Source of the DNA: Thraustochytrium sp. TN22
Lineage: Eukaryota > Sar > Bigyra > Thraustochytrida > Thraustochytriidae
DNA length: 64,000 bases
Direction of reading: 5' to 3'
Assembly (NCBI GenBank): GCA_013306675.1
Contig: JABLUY010000007.1
Location: 1 to 64,000 of the forward strand
The notes under the pieces were generated by a model. The model saw only the letters and a program-made list of their open reading frames with translations. It was not told where the DNA came from and searched no databases. Below are positions 1-10,428 of the stretch, in pieces (position 1 is the stretch's first letter; every line of letters starts with the position of its first letter). Both the position numbers and the translations under genes were made by a program.

Positions 1-23
1 GTGCGGCGGGCCGCGCGCGCGGG

Positions 24-55
<32 letters not shown>

Positions 56-247
56 GCGGGGCCTGGGCGCGAGCCCGGCGGCGCGCGACGGCCCCGGGAG
101 CGAGGAGGAGGAGGAGGAGGAGGAGGAGGAGGAGGAAGCGGCGCAGGTTTGAAATTCAAACGGGCTGCGGCGGCGAGCGGCCGCTGGCAAAGCACCGCGG
201 GAGGAGGTCCGGCGAGGGCTGCGCCACGAGTGCGTGCGCGGGCGTGG
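1..247. repeat. GC-rich 5' flank of COX19 with GGC and GAG triplet runs
   Basis: A (GGC)n run lies at about 25-60 and a (GAG)n run at about 100-135, followed by an Arg/Ala-coding shadow with no recognisable protein. The stretch directly precedes the COX19 start and is probably promoter plus 5' UTR. It could also be the end of a neighbouring transcript beyond the window. Confidence 0.6.
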
Positions 248-724
248 ATGGCGTACCTGGGGTCGGCGGTGCAGGCCGTGCCGCCGGAGAAGGGCTCGTT
301 CCCGCTGGACCATAAGGCGGAGTGCAAGCAGCCCATGCTGGAGTTCTTGGGCTGCCTCAAGGAGCACAAGAACAAGCACTACCTGTGCAAAGAGCTGTCC
401 AAGCGCTACCTTGAGTGCCGCATGGAAAGGTAAGTGGGCGGCGCGCAGCTTGGAAAGACCTTGTGGCTCTCCAGTCCAAGCGGCGCGGCATAGCGAGTCT
501 CGCTCTCTTGTGCTGCTTTGGACCATGAGCGACTCACGGACGCACGCAGGAACCTTATGCAGCAGGAGGATCTCGACGACCTCGGCTTCCGGCACCAGGT
601 GGAGATCGATGACGACAAGGTCGCGGAGCTCGGCGCCCAGAAGAAGGAGCGCCGAGGCTACTACGGTGGCCTCTCCATCATCCGGCGCGATGGCGAGAAC
701 GCGGGCCAAGCCGAGCAAAAGTGA
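248..724 (+). CDS. COX19: COX19-like twin CX9C mitochondrial copper/cytochrome oxidase assembly protein, two exons
   Basis: The exons are 248-429 and 550-724, with a 120-base GT-AG intron (gtaagt donor, cgcag acceptor) that splits an Arg codon after two bases; the product is 118 aa. Two CX9C motifs are visible, CKQPMLEFLGC and CKELSKRYLEC, which define the CHCH fold of COX19. The family is imported into the intermembrane space by the Mia40 relay and helps assemble cytochrome c oxidase. The size suits COX19 (about 90-110 aa). The ATG at 248 puts MAYLGSAVQAVPPEKGSFPLDH just ahead of the first cysteine, as in homologues. The last 35 bases overlap the next ORF in another frame. Confidence 0.9.
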
Positions 725-1232
725 GGCCGAGGTCGCAGTGAGCGCCACCGCGACAGAGGTGGGGGAGGACTTTCCCGCCATCGCGCGGGCTCGCGCGCTC
801 TTCGACCAGCGCGTGCGTGCCACGCAGGCATCTTTGGAGGACGCGGCGACCCGTGAGTGGCGCCGCGCGACGGCCGCGCCGCGCCGCCAGGGACCCGCGC
901 CGGCAGCTTCAGCACCGGCGCAACCGGGGCAGCGCGCGTCGCGGAGACGCCATTCTTCGCGCGCCGCGCAAGGCTTGCACGACGAGCTCGCCGCCGCGGT
1001 CTCGCAAGCGCTCGATGTCCGCATTGCACAGGTGTTTGAGGTGCCTCAGGACGAGGGGTATCATAGCGACCAGCAAGAGACCGTGCGCCGCACGCGCGCT
1101 TCCGAGAGCATCGCCTTCGCGCCGCGCGGCTTGGCCGCCAAGGTTCGCGGCGAGGCGCAGCAGCTCGCGTCGTGCGAAGAAGGCCGCCAGCGCCTTTTGC
1201 GCATCGCCAAAGTCCTTCATGGCCCAGTGTGA
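690..1232 (+). CDS. Hypothetical protein overlapping the COX19 3' end
   Basis: This is a 180-codon open frame whose only usable ATG lies inside the last COX19 codons, in a different frame. Codon choice is strongly coding-like (GC at third positions, balanced Glu/Ala/Gln/Ser), unlike a random shadow, and the C-terminal half (HDELAAAVSQALDVRIAQVF onward) reads as helical protein. No family is recognised. The start is uncertain: there is no other in-frame Met downstream, so an upstream exon spliced in, or translation from a retained-intron COX19 transcript, is possible. The stop lies 10 bases from the stop of the convergent giant gene. Confidence 0.5.
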   Translation: MARTRAKPSKSEAEVAVSATATEVGEDFPAIARARALFDQRVRATQASLEDAATREWRRATAAPRRQGPAPAASAPAQPGQRASRRRHSSRAAQGLHDELAAAVSQALDVRIAQVFEVPQDEGYHSDQQETVRRTRASESIAFAPRGLAAKVRGEAQQLASCEEGRQRLLRIAKVLHGPV

Positions 1233-1242
1233 GTGAAAAGAA

Positions 1243-1619
1243 TCATTCCTTCTTCTTGAAGAGATTGAGTTCCATGCGGATCATGGAAAGAGGCATGCGC
1301 AAATCCTCGTCGCCGTCGTCGTACTGGATGTCAAAGGTCCCGTCCGTGTTCACGTCCGCGATTACGCCCGAGTACCACGGGTTGTACTCCTTGCCCTGGT
1401 ACCGGCACTCGACACGCGTTCCGGCCACGAAGAGGTCATATGGGTCCTTCTCCTCCACCTTGAGGCTCGAGGGCAGCTTCGCAAGCTCGCCCTCGCAGTC
1501 GTCGTCATCGCCGTTGCTGTCCTCCTCACTTTCCTCTGCATCCTCTGTGCCAGTCCTTGCGGACATGGCGAACGGACCGTAGTCGCTGTCGTCATCGCGG
1601 TTGCCGCCATCCCCTTCCG

Positions 1620-1665
<46 letters not shown>

Positions 1666-4600
1666 ACGGTGCTCTTCGGCCTCCTCCTCCCGCTGGTTGT
1701 TGCTAGCCTCGCTGTTGCGACGGGACCGGCGGCGCGACCGACGACTGCCGGACGACGACGACGGGGGGCACGTCAAGCACGAGCGCGCATCGTCCGAGGT
1801 CTGGAGCGCGGCAGCCAGCGCGCGGCGGCGCTCCTCGTCGTCCGGTAAGCGAAGGTGACGCTCTGGGACCGGCGTGTCAAAGTAATTCGGCAGCCGGACG
1901 CGCACAGCGCCGGCGCAGCCAGGTTCCACGGAGGACTTGGTCGCGCAGCCGCCGTAGCCGGCGAAGCGCCCAACCGCGTCCCAATCGCCCAATCCGGTGC
2001 TGGCAGGCAGGTCGGCGTCCTTGCCGCCCGGCTCGTGTGCGCTGCCGTGCGCAAGGCGATGGCGCTTGGCGACCTCGCGGTTCACGAAGCTGCTGCCGCC
2101 CCCGCCGCCACCCACCACGCCGGGCGTGAAGCCGCCACCGCCGCCGCCAAAGAGGCCGCCGCCGCCGCCGCCGCCAAAGAGAGCGCCGTGGCCGCCCTGG
2201 TACGCACCGCCCGCCGAGGCAGCCTGGACGTCGGGCGGCGCCTCGCCAGGCGTGCCGCCCTCGCCCACCCGGCCTGGCCCGCCATGGCGCTGGATACCGT
2301 CGAAGTCGACGGCGTCCGCCTTCTCGTCGCCGCCCGCGTGCCCGTTGCGCGTCCCGCCACCACCGCCGCCGCCCGCCAGCACGAGGAGCTCCTCACCAAA
2401 GGCGCCCTGACGAAGAATTGCTGAGTACCCACCGCCACCGCCGCACGCGAAGGTGTAGTTGTTTGACACGCCGTCGCCGCCGCCGGGGAAGCCGCCCTTG
2501 GCGGTGCGGCGGAAGTCATCGTGTGCGTAGAATGCGGGCGGCTGCTCGTCCGCGCGCGTCTCGCCGCCCGAACCAACCACGATGATGAGCTCCTCCTTTG
2601 GGTGTACGCTGAGGAGCGCCTCGACGAAGCCGCCACCGCCGCCGTTGCCCCCGCGCCGCCCGCGCAAGATACCGGCTCCGCCGCCCGCGCCCCAAACCTG
2701 CACGAGCACGGATCGGCACTTGCGCGGCACGCGCCACTTGTACGAGCCAGGCGTGGTCCACGTCGTGATGCCCAGCTTGTGCAGGTGGTCCTGCCGGTGC
2801 ATGGGCAGCTCCCGCGCCTCCATCTCCGTCATGCACCCAAGCCAATCGCAGCGCACCTGTCGCAGCGCGCATTCGTGCAGCGCGTGCTGCGCGGCCTCCC
2901 ACTGCATGTGCTCCTGGTCCTCCAGGCCGCCCGCAATCTTCCACCCGCACTGGAACTTGCACAGCAGCGCCGGCACGGGCCGCTTCACGCAGTCCTTCTC
3001 CAGGTGGCCGGCCATCAGGTCGAATCGGATCATCTCGCCGCACCGGTTGTCGCAGGGCACCATGCGCTTCGGGCACTCCATCGTCTCGTGCACCTCGCGC
3101 ACGTGCTCCCACTCCTCGGCCCGCAGGACAAGCCCGCAATCCAACGTGCACGGCAGCTGCCGTCGGCGGCACCGCTCCAAGCGGTGCGCCTCGATCTCCG
3201 CTGGCTCGATCCAGTCCTTGCAGCCCCAGTCGCACAGCAGATAACCCTCGCTCATACGCTCCTCCGCGGCCTGAATCATGAGCAGCATACGCTGAAGCGT
3301 CAGGCCCAGCGCATGGCCCTTGGCAGCCATGAGTGCCTCCGTGGCCGACGACGCACTAGACTTTCTCCGCTCGCGTCCATGCCGGGGCCAGGGCTCGTCC
3401 TGCCCCGCGCTGGACCGCCGCCGTCGCATTCGTGGCCCAGGCGAAGACGCGCTCCCCGAAGCGGGTCCCGCCTCCCTCGTCCCTTCTGCATCCGGGTTTG
3501 CCTCCGGCGTGCGGAAGACCGCAGGCACGCGGCAGTGCGCCAGCCACCGCTTGTGCGCCTCGTCCCTGCCAACGTAGTACACAACCTGCTCGACGCCCTT
3601 GTGCGCGCGGCGAAAGATATCGCGCTCCTCGGCCCACTCGATGCCAGTGGCCTCGTCGCGGGCGCGCCGGAGCACCTCGAGTCGCTTGCGGTGCCGTCCA
3701 CCCTCGCGCGCGCGAAGCGCTTGGTACAGGAAGCACGCCTGTTCCGCCGCGAGAACGCTCGTTGGTCGTTCCCATGACCCTTTCCGCTCGCGCGTGTTCC
3801 AGTAGAAGACGTTGAGAGTGAGCAGGTCCTTGCACTCTTCCCAGTCGCCAAAGGCGCGCCGCACCTCGCTCGCGAGCCGCATCGCGGGCCAGTTCTCCAC
3901 CATGGAATCTGGCGACACGCTCGAGCTATCCGCGTAGTCTGACCACTCCAACGGCCGCTCATACTGCACTGCGCCAGATCGCAGGTGAACGTAGTATGCA
4001 CGCCCGGTGGCCCCGGTGGTGGTCTGCGAGTCGGTTTCAAGTTGGGTTTGGGACTCCGGCTCGTCCGCGGTCGTCTTCCCCTCCAGTCCATCTCTCAGTC
4101 GCCACTTTTGCCAGAATCCGAGCGTTGCGCCAGCTTCCGCGAGCGACGGGTCATGTGCCGGCGGCGCCTCGACCTGCACTTCGGCGGGACGCTCCCACTG
4201 TGACTCGCCCGTCTCGAAGTCATGATAGAAGAGCTGGCCGGAGCTCTTGTGCACGTACACGTCCCACGGGCCGGATGTCTGCACGCGGCGCGCCGCGCGC
4301 TTGAGCTGCGCCCATCCGTGCAGCAAGTGGTCGCAGTCAAGCACTGCCGCCGGCTTGTCCCACTGGCAACGACCCGCAGTGTCGCAATAATACAGGAGCT
4401 GTGTCTCCTCGTGGACCATTTCCGAGACCTCGCCGATCTGGCGCTGGCGGGAGGAGGTCTGCAGCAGGTACTTCCAGTGCGCCGCGACGTCGCCGGTGGC
4501 GTCCAGTGCACGCAGGAGGCCGTCATTGCGCAGCGCCTCCTCCTCGATGGCCTCCTTCTCCGCCTTCTCGCGGAGCCGCTCGGACTTGGCCGCATCGACC

Positions 4601-6846
4601 GCGCCCATGAAGTGTCCGCCAAGCCGCTGCAGGCTCTGCTCCAACAGATCAATGGCGGACTTGCCGTTCTTATCCTTGAACCCCGGCTCCGCACCGTGCT
4701 CGTTGATGAGCGCGGTTCCGATACGTACATGCGCCTCCGAAAGCTCGCCCTGCGAAGGATCCACCGTGCAGGTGAGTGGTGCGCGGCCCACCGAGTTCAT
4801 CTGGCCGATCCAGCCCCCGTACAGGCAGCGTCCCAGGATGTGCAAAAACTCCTCGAACTCCAAGTAGTCGCGCTCCGGGTGCAGGTCGAAGCGATTCATC
4901 GCCGCAAGAATGACGTGCTGCCCAGGGGTTTGCAAACGAAAGCCAGACTTTGGGTCTGTGTTCTCCACAAAGTCAATGACGTTGTCTACGGACGCGGCTG
5001 TGGTCACGGAAGCCGCGGACCCGGACCCGGACCCGGACCCGGACCCGGACCCGACCTGCTCTGCTTCCTGCTGCGCCTCGTGCTCGTCCTTGTTGCCCAT
5101 CATCTTCCCGGCCGTGGCAATCGGCTGGAAGGCGGCGTCCTGCGCGCGTGCACAGAACTCCTTGAGCGCTGCGACCATCCATACCTTCTTGAAGCGCGGT
5201 GTCAGGAAGCGGGCCTGGCGCGCTGCGATGACGCTGTCATGAATGACGCGCCCCGCTGCGCGGAACGATTCGCCCCCGTGGAGCCCGTCGCGCCCGCTCA
5301 CGATGCGCCGCATGCGCTCGCCGTACCAGTCGAGCAAAAAGCAGGCCACCTTCTCCTGGCCATGACCGCACGCCACGTGAAGCGGCGTGTCCCCGTACTG
5401 GTCCGGCGTGACGACGTCCGCGCCGCGGGCGATGAGGAGTTGTAAGATATCCATCGAGCCGACCTGCACGGCAACGTGCGTGGCGCGGCGCCCATACCGG
5501 TCGCGTCGGTTGATCTCTGCACCTTGGTCGAGGAGGTAGACCACAGCCTCCATCTGCCGATGCTTGACCGCCATGATGAGCGCCGTGATCTCGTTGCCCA
5601 CGGTGACGGTGGTCGCGTCCACGTCCTGGCCACCCGCTACGTAGCGCCGCAGCTCCTCCATGTAGCCACGCGATGCGCAGGTCCAGAAGTCCAGCGATGC
5701 CGGCCGCACTTGGTCCGTGTATGCGCCGCCCTCGTCACGCCGCAGCAGCGAGGCCAGCAGCGGGTTGCGATGTGGGCGGAAGCCGTTCTCCACCAGAATG
5801 GCAAGAATCACCTTGCCGTGAACACCACGCTTCATGTGACCTTGAGCCCAGTGCACCCACTCCGCCGGCAGCTCGCGGCCCTCGCCAGCGGGCCACAGCC
5901 CCGGGTCCTGCTGCTGCATGCGCAACATGGACACGCGCAAGGACAGCTTCTGCATAAAGAGCGTGTTCTTGCATGGGAAGAAACCCTTGACCGTGAGCTT
6001 CTCCAGCAGCTCAATGTCGTCCACACCCCGGTCAATGTTGTCGGCGAACCACCGCAGCCAAGCGTCTGGGATGACACCCGGTTCGAAATCGATGCCCGGG
6101 ATGTGCTCGCGCAGCTGCGACATGGCCGTGGTGGCGGCGTTGAACTTGGCTGTGCGGGTGTTCTTGCCGATGCCCTCGTACTGACGTGTTGCCTGTGTGC
6201 GTACAATGTGCCCGTCAGGCCCGAGCTCAAGAAACTGCCCGGAGATCTCCGCTGCCATCACAAATTGAGCCGAGTGCATCGACGTCGGCGGGCGAGACTC
6301 GAGCAGACGGTACCGCAGCATCAGCTTGCGCCGGCTGCACTCGCGCTCCAGGACGACCAGCGGCGTCTCGTTCATGCTCTGGAAAAGGCGCCCCAGTTTA
6401 TTGGCCCTGCCCCCGCCTTCCTTGCGAAACTCCGCCAGGAGGCGCATGAACTCGCCAAACTCGATCGTCCCGTTGCCATCCGCGTCGAAGATGTCAAGGA
6501 GGTCGTCCAGCTGGTCGTCCGTGATGTCCTCGCCAAGCTTCGAGAAGGCGTGCCTTAGCTCATCCACGTCGATTGACCCGCTCTCATCCTCGTCCATGTC
6601 CTCGAAAAGCATGATGAGCTGCTCGATCTCCGCCGGCGTGATGGTCGCCTCCAGCTCCACGGGCACCTGGTAGCGCTCCTCCTCCTCGTCCATCGCCTCG
6701 GCAGCATCGTTATCGCCGTCGTCGCCGGCGATGGCATCGTCATCCTCCGCTCCGGAGGACCGGTCGCTGGGGCTCGTTGCTGACGGGTGTGGGCCTCGCG
6801 ACGCAGGACCGCCGGGGCCGTCCTCCTCGTCCTCCTCGCTGCCCAT
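1243..6846 (-). CDS. Giant EF-hand / ankyrin / WW / TRAF-type zinc finger / glycine-rich / Tudor-like protein
   Basis: A single exon encodes 1867 aa from the ATG at 6846 (the frame is open 27 codons further upstream but without an ATG). In order: an acidic N-terminus; an EF-hand pair at about 73-140 with good loops (DMDEDESGSIDVDEL, DADGNGTIEFGEF); ankyrin repeats about 386-513; a further EF-like segment about 650-675; four WW or WW-like segments between about 808 and 1026 (for example GQLFYHDFETGESQWERP); TRAF-type Cys/His zinc fingers about 1203-1360; a glycine-rich region like the ALK-type Gly_rich domain about 1363-1660; Ser/Arg and poly-Gln stretches near 1730; and a C-terminal Tudor/Agenet-like module (WYSGVIADVNTDGTFDIQYD). 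A calcium-responsive scaffold is inferred. The function is unknown. Confidence 0.85.
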
Positions 6847-7160
6847 GCTCGCGCAACGCCATGCGCATCCCACGGAGCGGCAGGTTTGCTTGCGCGCCAG
6901 CGAGCGCCTGGCTCCGTGTTGTTGCAATGTGAAAATGTCGATGCAACTAACTTCAATTCAACTTGGTGTGAACGACCGTAACGGTCTCCCAGGGACGCTT
7001 CTCTGCAGTCCCCAAGGCACGAAACACCGCAACGAGCCCAAGCAAGTAAGCAGGAGTGCGAGAGTGCGAGAGGAGAAGCTTGAGCAGGAGCAAGAGAAAT
7101 AGAAAGAGAACAAGGGCGAGAGAGGAAAGCTCGGGCGAAAAAAAAAGATGCTTGGTTTGT

Positions 7161-7307
7161 TTAGAAGGCGACGTCCTCGAGGAGGTCGTCGTCGTTGTAG
7201 GAGGTCGGCTGCAAGTCTTCTTCCGCGTCATCGGTAGAGGTGCTGCGCGCGTTGTCGTTCAGTGCCTCCGCCTCGCCTTCGCCTGCGTTCTGCGTAGCGT
7301 TTCCTGA

Positions 7308-7344
<37 letters not shown>

Positions 7345-8052
7345 ATCAAGATCAGGTCCTCCTCGGTGGGGCCCGTGAAAGGAATGTCCACGTCATCAGC
7401 GCGCGCCGTCATGGAGGATGTTGCCGAGGCAAAGTCCATGTTGGTTGTTGCAGCTGCCGGCGCAGCGGCCGATGCAGCCGCACGTGCAGCTGTAGGTGCA
7501 CTCGTCGGTGCAGCGGGCGGCAGGGCGCTGGGCGGACTCTGGGCGTCCATACGCAGCTGGCTGAGGGCATCGTTGGTCCCTTCGAAGGTTCCTTCCTCAT
7601 CGTCCAGGCCAGTATCGTCTCCTCGCTGGCCTGGGTAAGGCTCGTCGGTGGTGGGACTTGTGAGCCCACCCGAGTGCTGCACAAAGTAAGAGTCGGCGGT
7701 CGTGGGTTCTTTGGCATCATCGTCTGCTGCAGCAGAGGAACCCATGCCTTGATTTGCACCATCGGCGGAGTCCAGGGCGTGCTCATAGTTATCATAACTC
7801 GAGGCGCCGTGCGCTTCCTCCCCCGCTTCCTCCCCCCCAAAGGATTTGAAGCCTCCGTAAGAGTTCTCGCCCTTGAAGGTGGTTTCTGCGCTTGACGTTC
7901 CGGCTCCAGCAGGCGATGTTGCGTAATTGCCCGTGCTCGCTTGCGCATAGGAGCTTGTGGCAGCCGTGGTGCCCGACGCAGCTGATGCAGGACTCGAGGG
8001 ACCTAAGGCATGGGCTCCGTGCGGACCGTGCGGATGTTTGAGTTGCTGCCCG

Positions 8053-8090
<38 letters not shown>

Positions 8091-9248
8091 GTGCTGGTGC
8101 TGGTGCTGGAACAGAGCCTCCTGCTGATGAAATTGAGCATACTGCTGCTGCTGCTCTTGCTGCTCTTGCTGCTGCTGGAACTGAGCCTGCAGCAGCTGCT
8201 GCTGCTGCTGCTGCTGCTGTTGAAGAGGCGGGGTGCCACCTGCGAAGGTGTATCCGAGAAAGTGAACGACGAGGGGCTTGGGGGCGCCCTTAAGGCGGGG
8301 AACAATCTCCTCGTAGAGCACGCGCACGACAGACTCGCCGCCAACCTTGCTGATGACGTCACCCACACCAATGAGCTGCGAGCGCTCGGCGACACCCGGC
8401 TGACCCTGTGCAGACCGCTCATAGCCCACAACGATGGCCTGCGGGAAGGCTTCGCGCCGCATCTGGGGGTTGGCCGGAGACACAATAGGCGGGCGCTTCT
8501 TGAGGCGCAGGCCCAGAAACTCTCCCTCCGTGATGACGACGCTGACCTCGCGCATGGTCGGGTCGCCCATGCCCAAAAAGGCCTCCATGTCAGGGTTGAC
8601 GGCAACGCGCGGGACAAGGAGCATACGGCGTAGCCAGTTCTCAAGGTCCTGGCGGCGCGTCTCGAGGAAGTCACTGCGCAGGTGGTCCTGAAGGAGCTTG
8701 TTATGCCTTGGCGGGTGCTTGGGCACCGAGGAAAGCATGTGCGTGCCGCGGAAGGCGCTGCAAACCTGCGAGTAAGCGAAGCGAAAGTCGCGGAACCGCC
8801 GGTGTACAGCAAAGCGCATCTCTCGCCGCTGGCCGCGGTAGATGCGCACGACGCGCGCCTGGATGAGGTACCAGACGTTCTTGGTACCGTCAATGACGAT
8901 CTCCGGGATCTGCACGTCCACCTCAGTCACCACATCGTCTTGGTCCTTGAGGCGCTCCGTGTTTTCGCGTAGCTGCATGTGACCTTGCGGCGTTGCCACC
9001 AGGCAGACGTACCTGCACGGGCTGGCCTTGGAGAAGAAGCCGCTGCTGATCTGCTCAATGACCACGCGTCCTCGCAGGCCTTTGGGAAGCTGGAATTCCA
9101 GCAGATCCTTTGGCTGCTCCACGCCTCCCACGCTCAGGCTTGTCACCTTGGTGATGGGGTTGTGCCGCAGCACGATCTTAATAGGGTCCATCTGCGCCTC
9201 ATTCTCCCTGTACTCCCACACGCGCGTCACGTCCGCGCCCAGGTTCAT
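7161..9248 (-). CDS. PX domain plus PDZ-like domain protein with poly-Gln tail
   Basis: A single exon encodes 695 aa. Residues about 107-227 match a PX domain: HRRFRDFRFAY holds the RRFxDF core, followed by a proline-rich loop (PKHPPRH) and the closing helices (DLENWLRRML). Residues about 230-332 look like a PDZ-type fold (GEFLGLRLKK, then a GVGDVISKVGGE element). The C-terminal half is low complexity: two poly-Gln/His blocks (about 343-403 and near 640) and acidic Ser/Asp-rich sequence. PX domains bind phosphoinositides on endosomes, so a membrane-trafficking or signalling adaptor is likely. The combination resembles PX-PDZ sorting nexins only in general layout. Confidence 0.8.
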
Positions 9249-10428
9249 CCTCGCCGTCTCCTCCGCCTCGCCCTGGCGTGCCTAATCGCGACGAGAGCGA
9301 CGCGACGCAACGCAACGCAACGCAGCGCAACGCGACGCGACGCGACGTGACGCGACGCGCCGCTGTGCGGCACAGGGCAATGCAGCGCAGCCCCGCACCG
9401 GCGGCGCCGCCGCCACCCGCGCCGCCGCCACCCGCGCTGCCCCCGAGCGGACGTTCTGCGGCTCCAGGTCGATCGAGCTGAGGCGGCTCAGGCTTCGCTC
9501 CTGGATCGCGCCCTATTTTTGCGCCCTTTCCGCCTCGCCGGCGGCGAGCCACCATAAAAACCATAAAATCCCTCCTGCCTGTCCTGCCACCGGGAACGGA
9601 AACCAACTTGAAGACTCAGACGAAGTCTCGGACTCCGATTCGGAAGACTTGGACGAGTAAAGACTCGGACGAGGACAAGGAAAGACATAAGTTCGATGCC
9701 AAAGACGAGGACGGGGACGAGGATGGTGAGGACCGGGACGACTTGGAGGAGAGGCGAAGACGAGTGCGACGCGAGGATGAACGCCGACCGCGTCGAGCCG
9801 GCAGAAGTGAGCAGCTCTCACAGCGCAATTTGCATTTGCATTCAACCTCAGCTTCATCGTAGTTTGGGATCGGATGTCCTCGCGCGACAGCGCCGCCAGC
9901 GCCTTGTGGTTTCTCGTTCTCTCTTTGGGGCAGCTTTGTTGTTGAGCTTACTACAGCTAGGATCAGGTGGGTGGGTACCAGGCTTCATCATCAGCCACAG
10001 CGTGCGTACCGTGACGACGCCCTGGTCAGCAGCAGGAGCGGCTTTGCATTTGCGACTCATGCATGGCATGCACGATAATTCAAGTCATGTCACGTTAGGT
10101 ATGTTTCGCCCGCCGGTCGCGGCGCCAGACCCTCCTTGAGTGAAGCTGCCGAGCGAGGTCGAGACCGTCGCTAAGCGAAGTCGAGACCGTCGCCACCCGG
10201 TCGGGCAGCAGCGGCATATGACGCGCGCCGGAGCGGAGGCGCGAACCGTCGGACAGGAGCACCAGAGCGGGCAGGTCCGCGTCCGACTCGACCCTAGCCC
10301 CGCGACGGCAGCGGCAGGCGGGCAGCGGCAGGCTCTGCAGAGCGTGAACGCGGAGGCGCGGCGCACCGGCAGGCGAGGCGGGCGGCTGCGTCTGGCTTTG
10401 CGCGCGACCCGGACAGAAGTTCAGAAGA
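9249..10428. promoter_or_regulatory. Divergent intergenic region between PX-PDZ and acyl-CoA oxidase genes
   Basis: The region holds a degenerate period-5 repeat (CGACG/CAACG units) at 9296-9360 just upstream of the PX-PDZ start. At 9610-9800 there is a block rich in GACTCGGAC-like words that reads as Asp/Ser/Glu in some frames but lacks a convincing gene. A 22-base near-duplicate lies at 10153-10172 and 10175-10194 (GCGAGGTCGAGACCGTCGCT against GCGAAGTCGAGACCGTCGCC). It presumably contains two divergent promoters. Confidence 0.5.

Noticed and set aside
9608-9862. Acidic/basic plus ORF in the PX-ACX gap
   Set aside because: Repeat-word translation; the same words occur noncoding at 35 kb.
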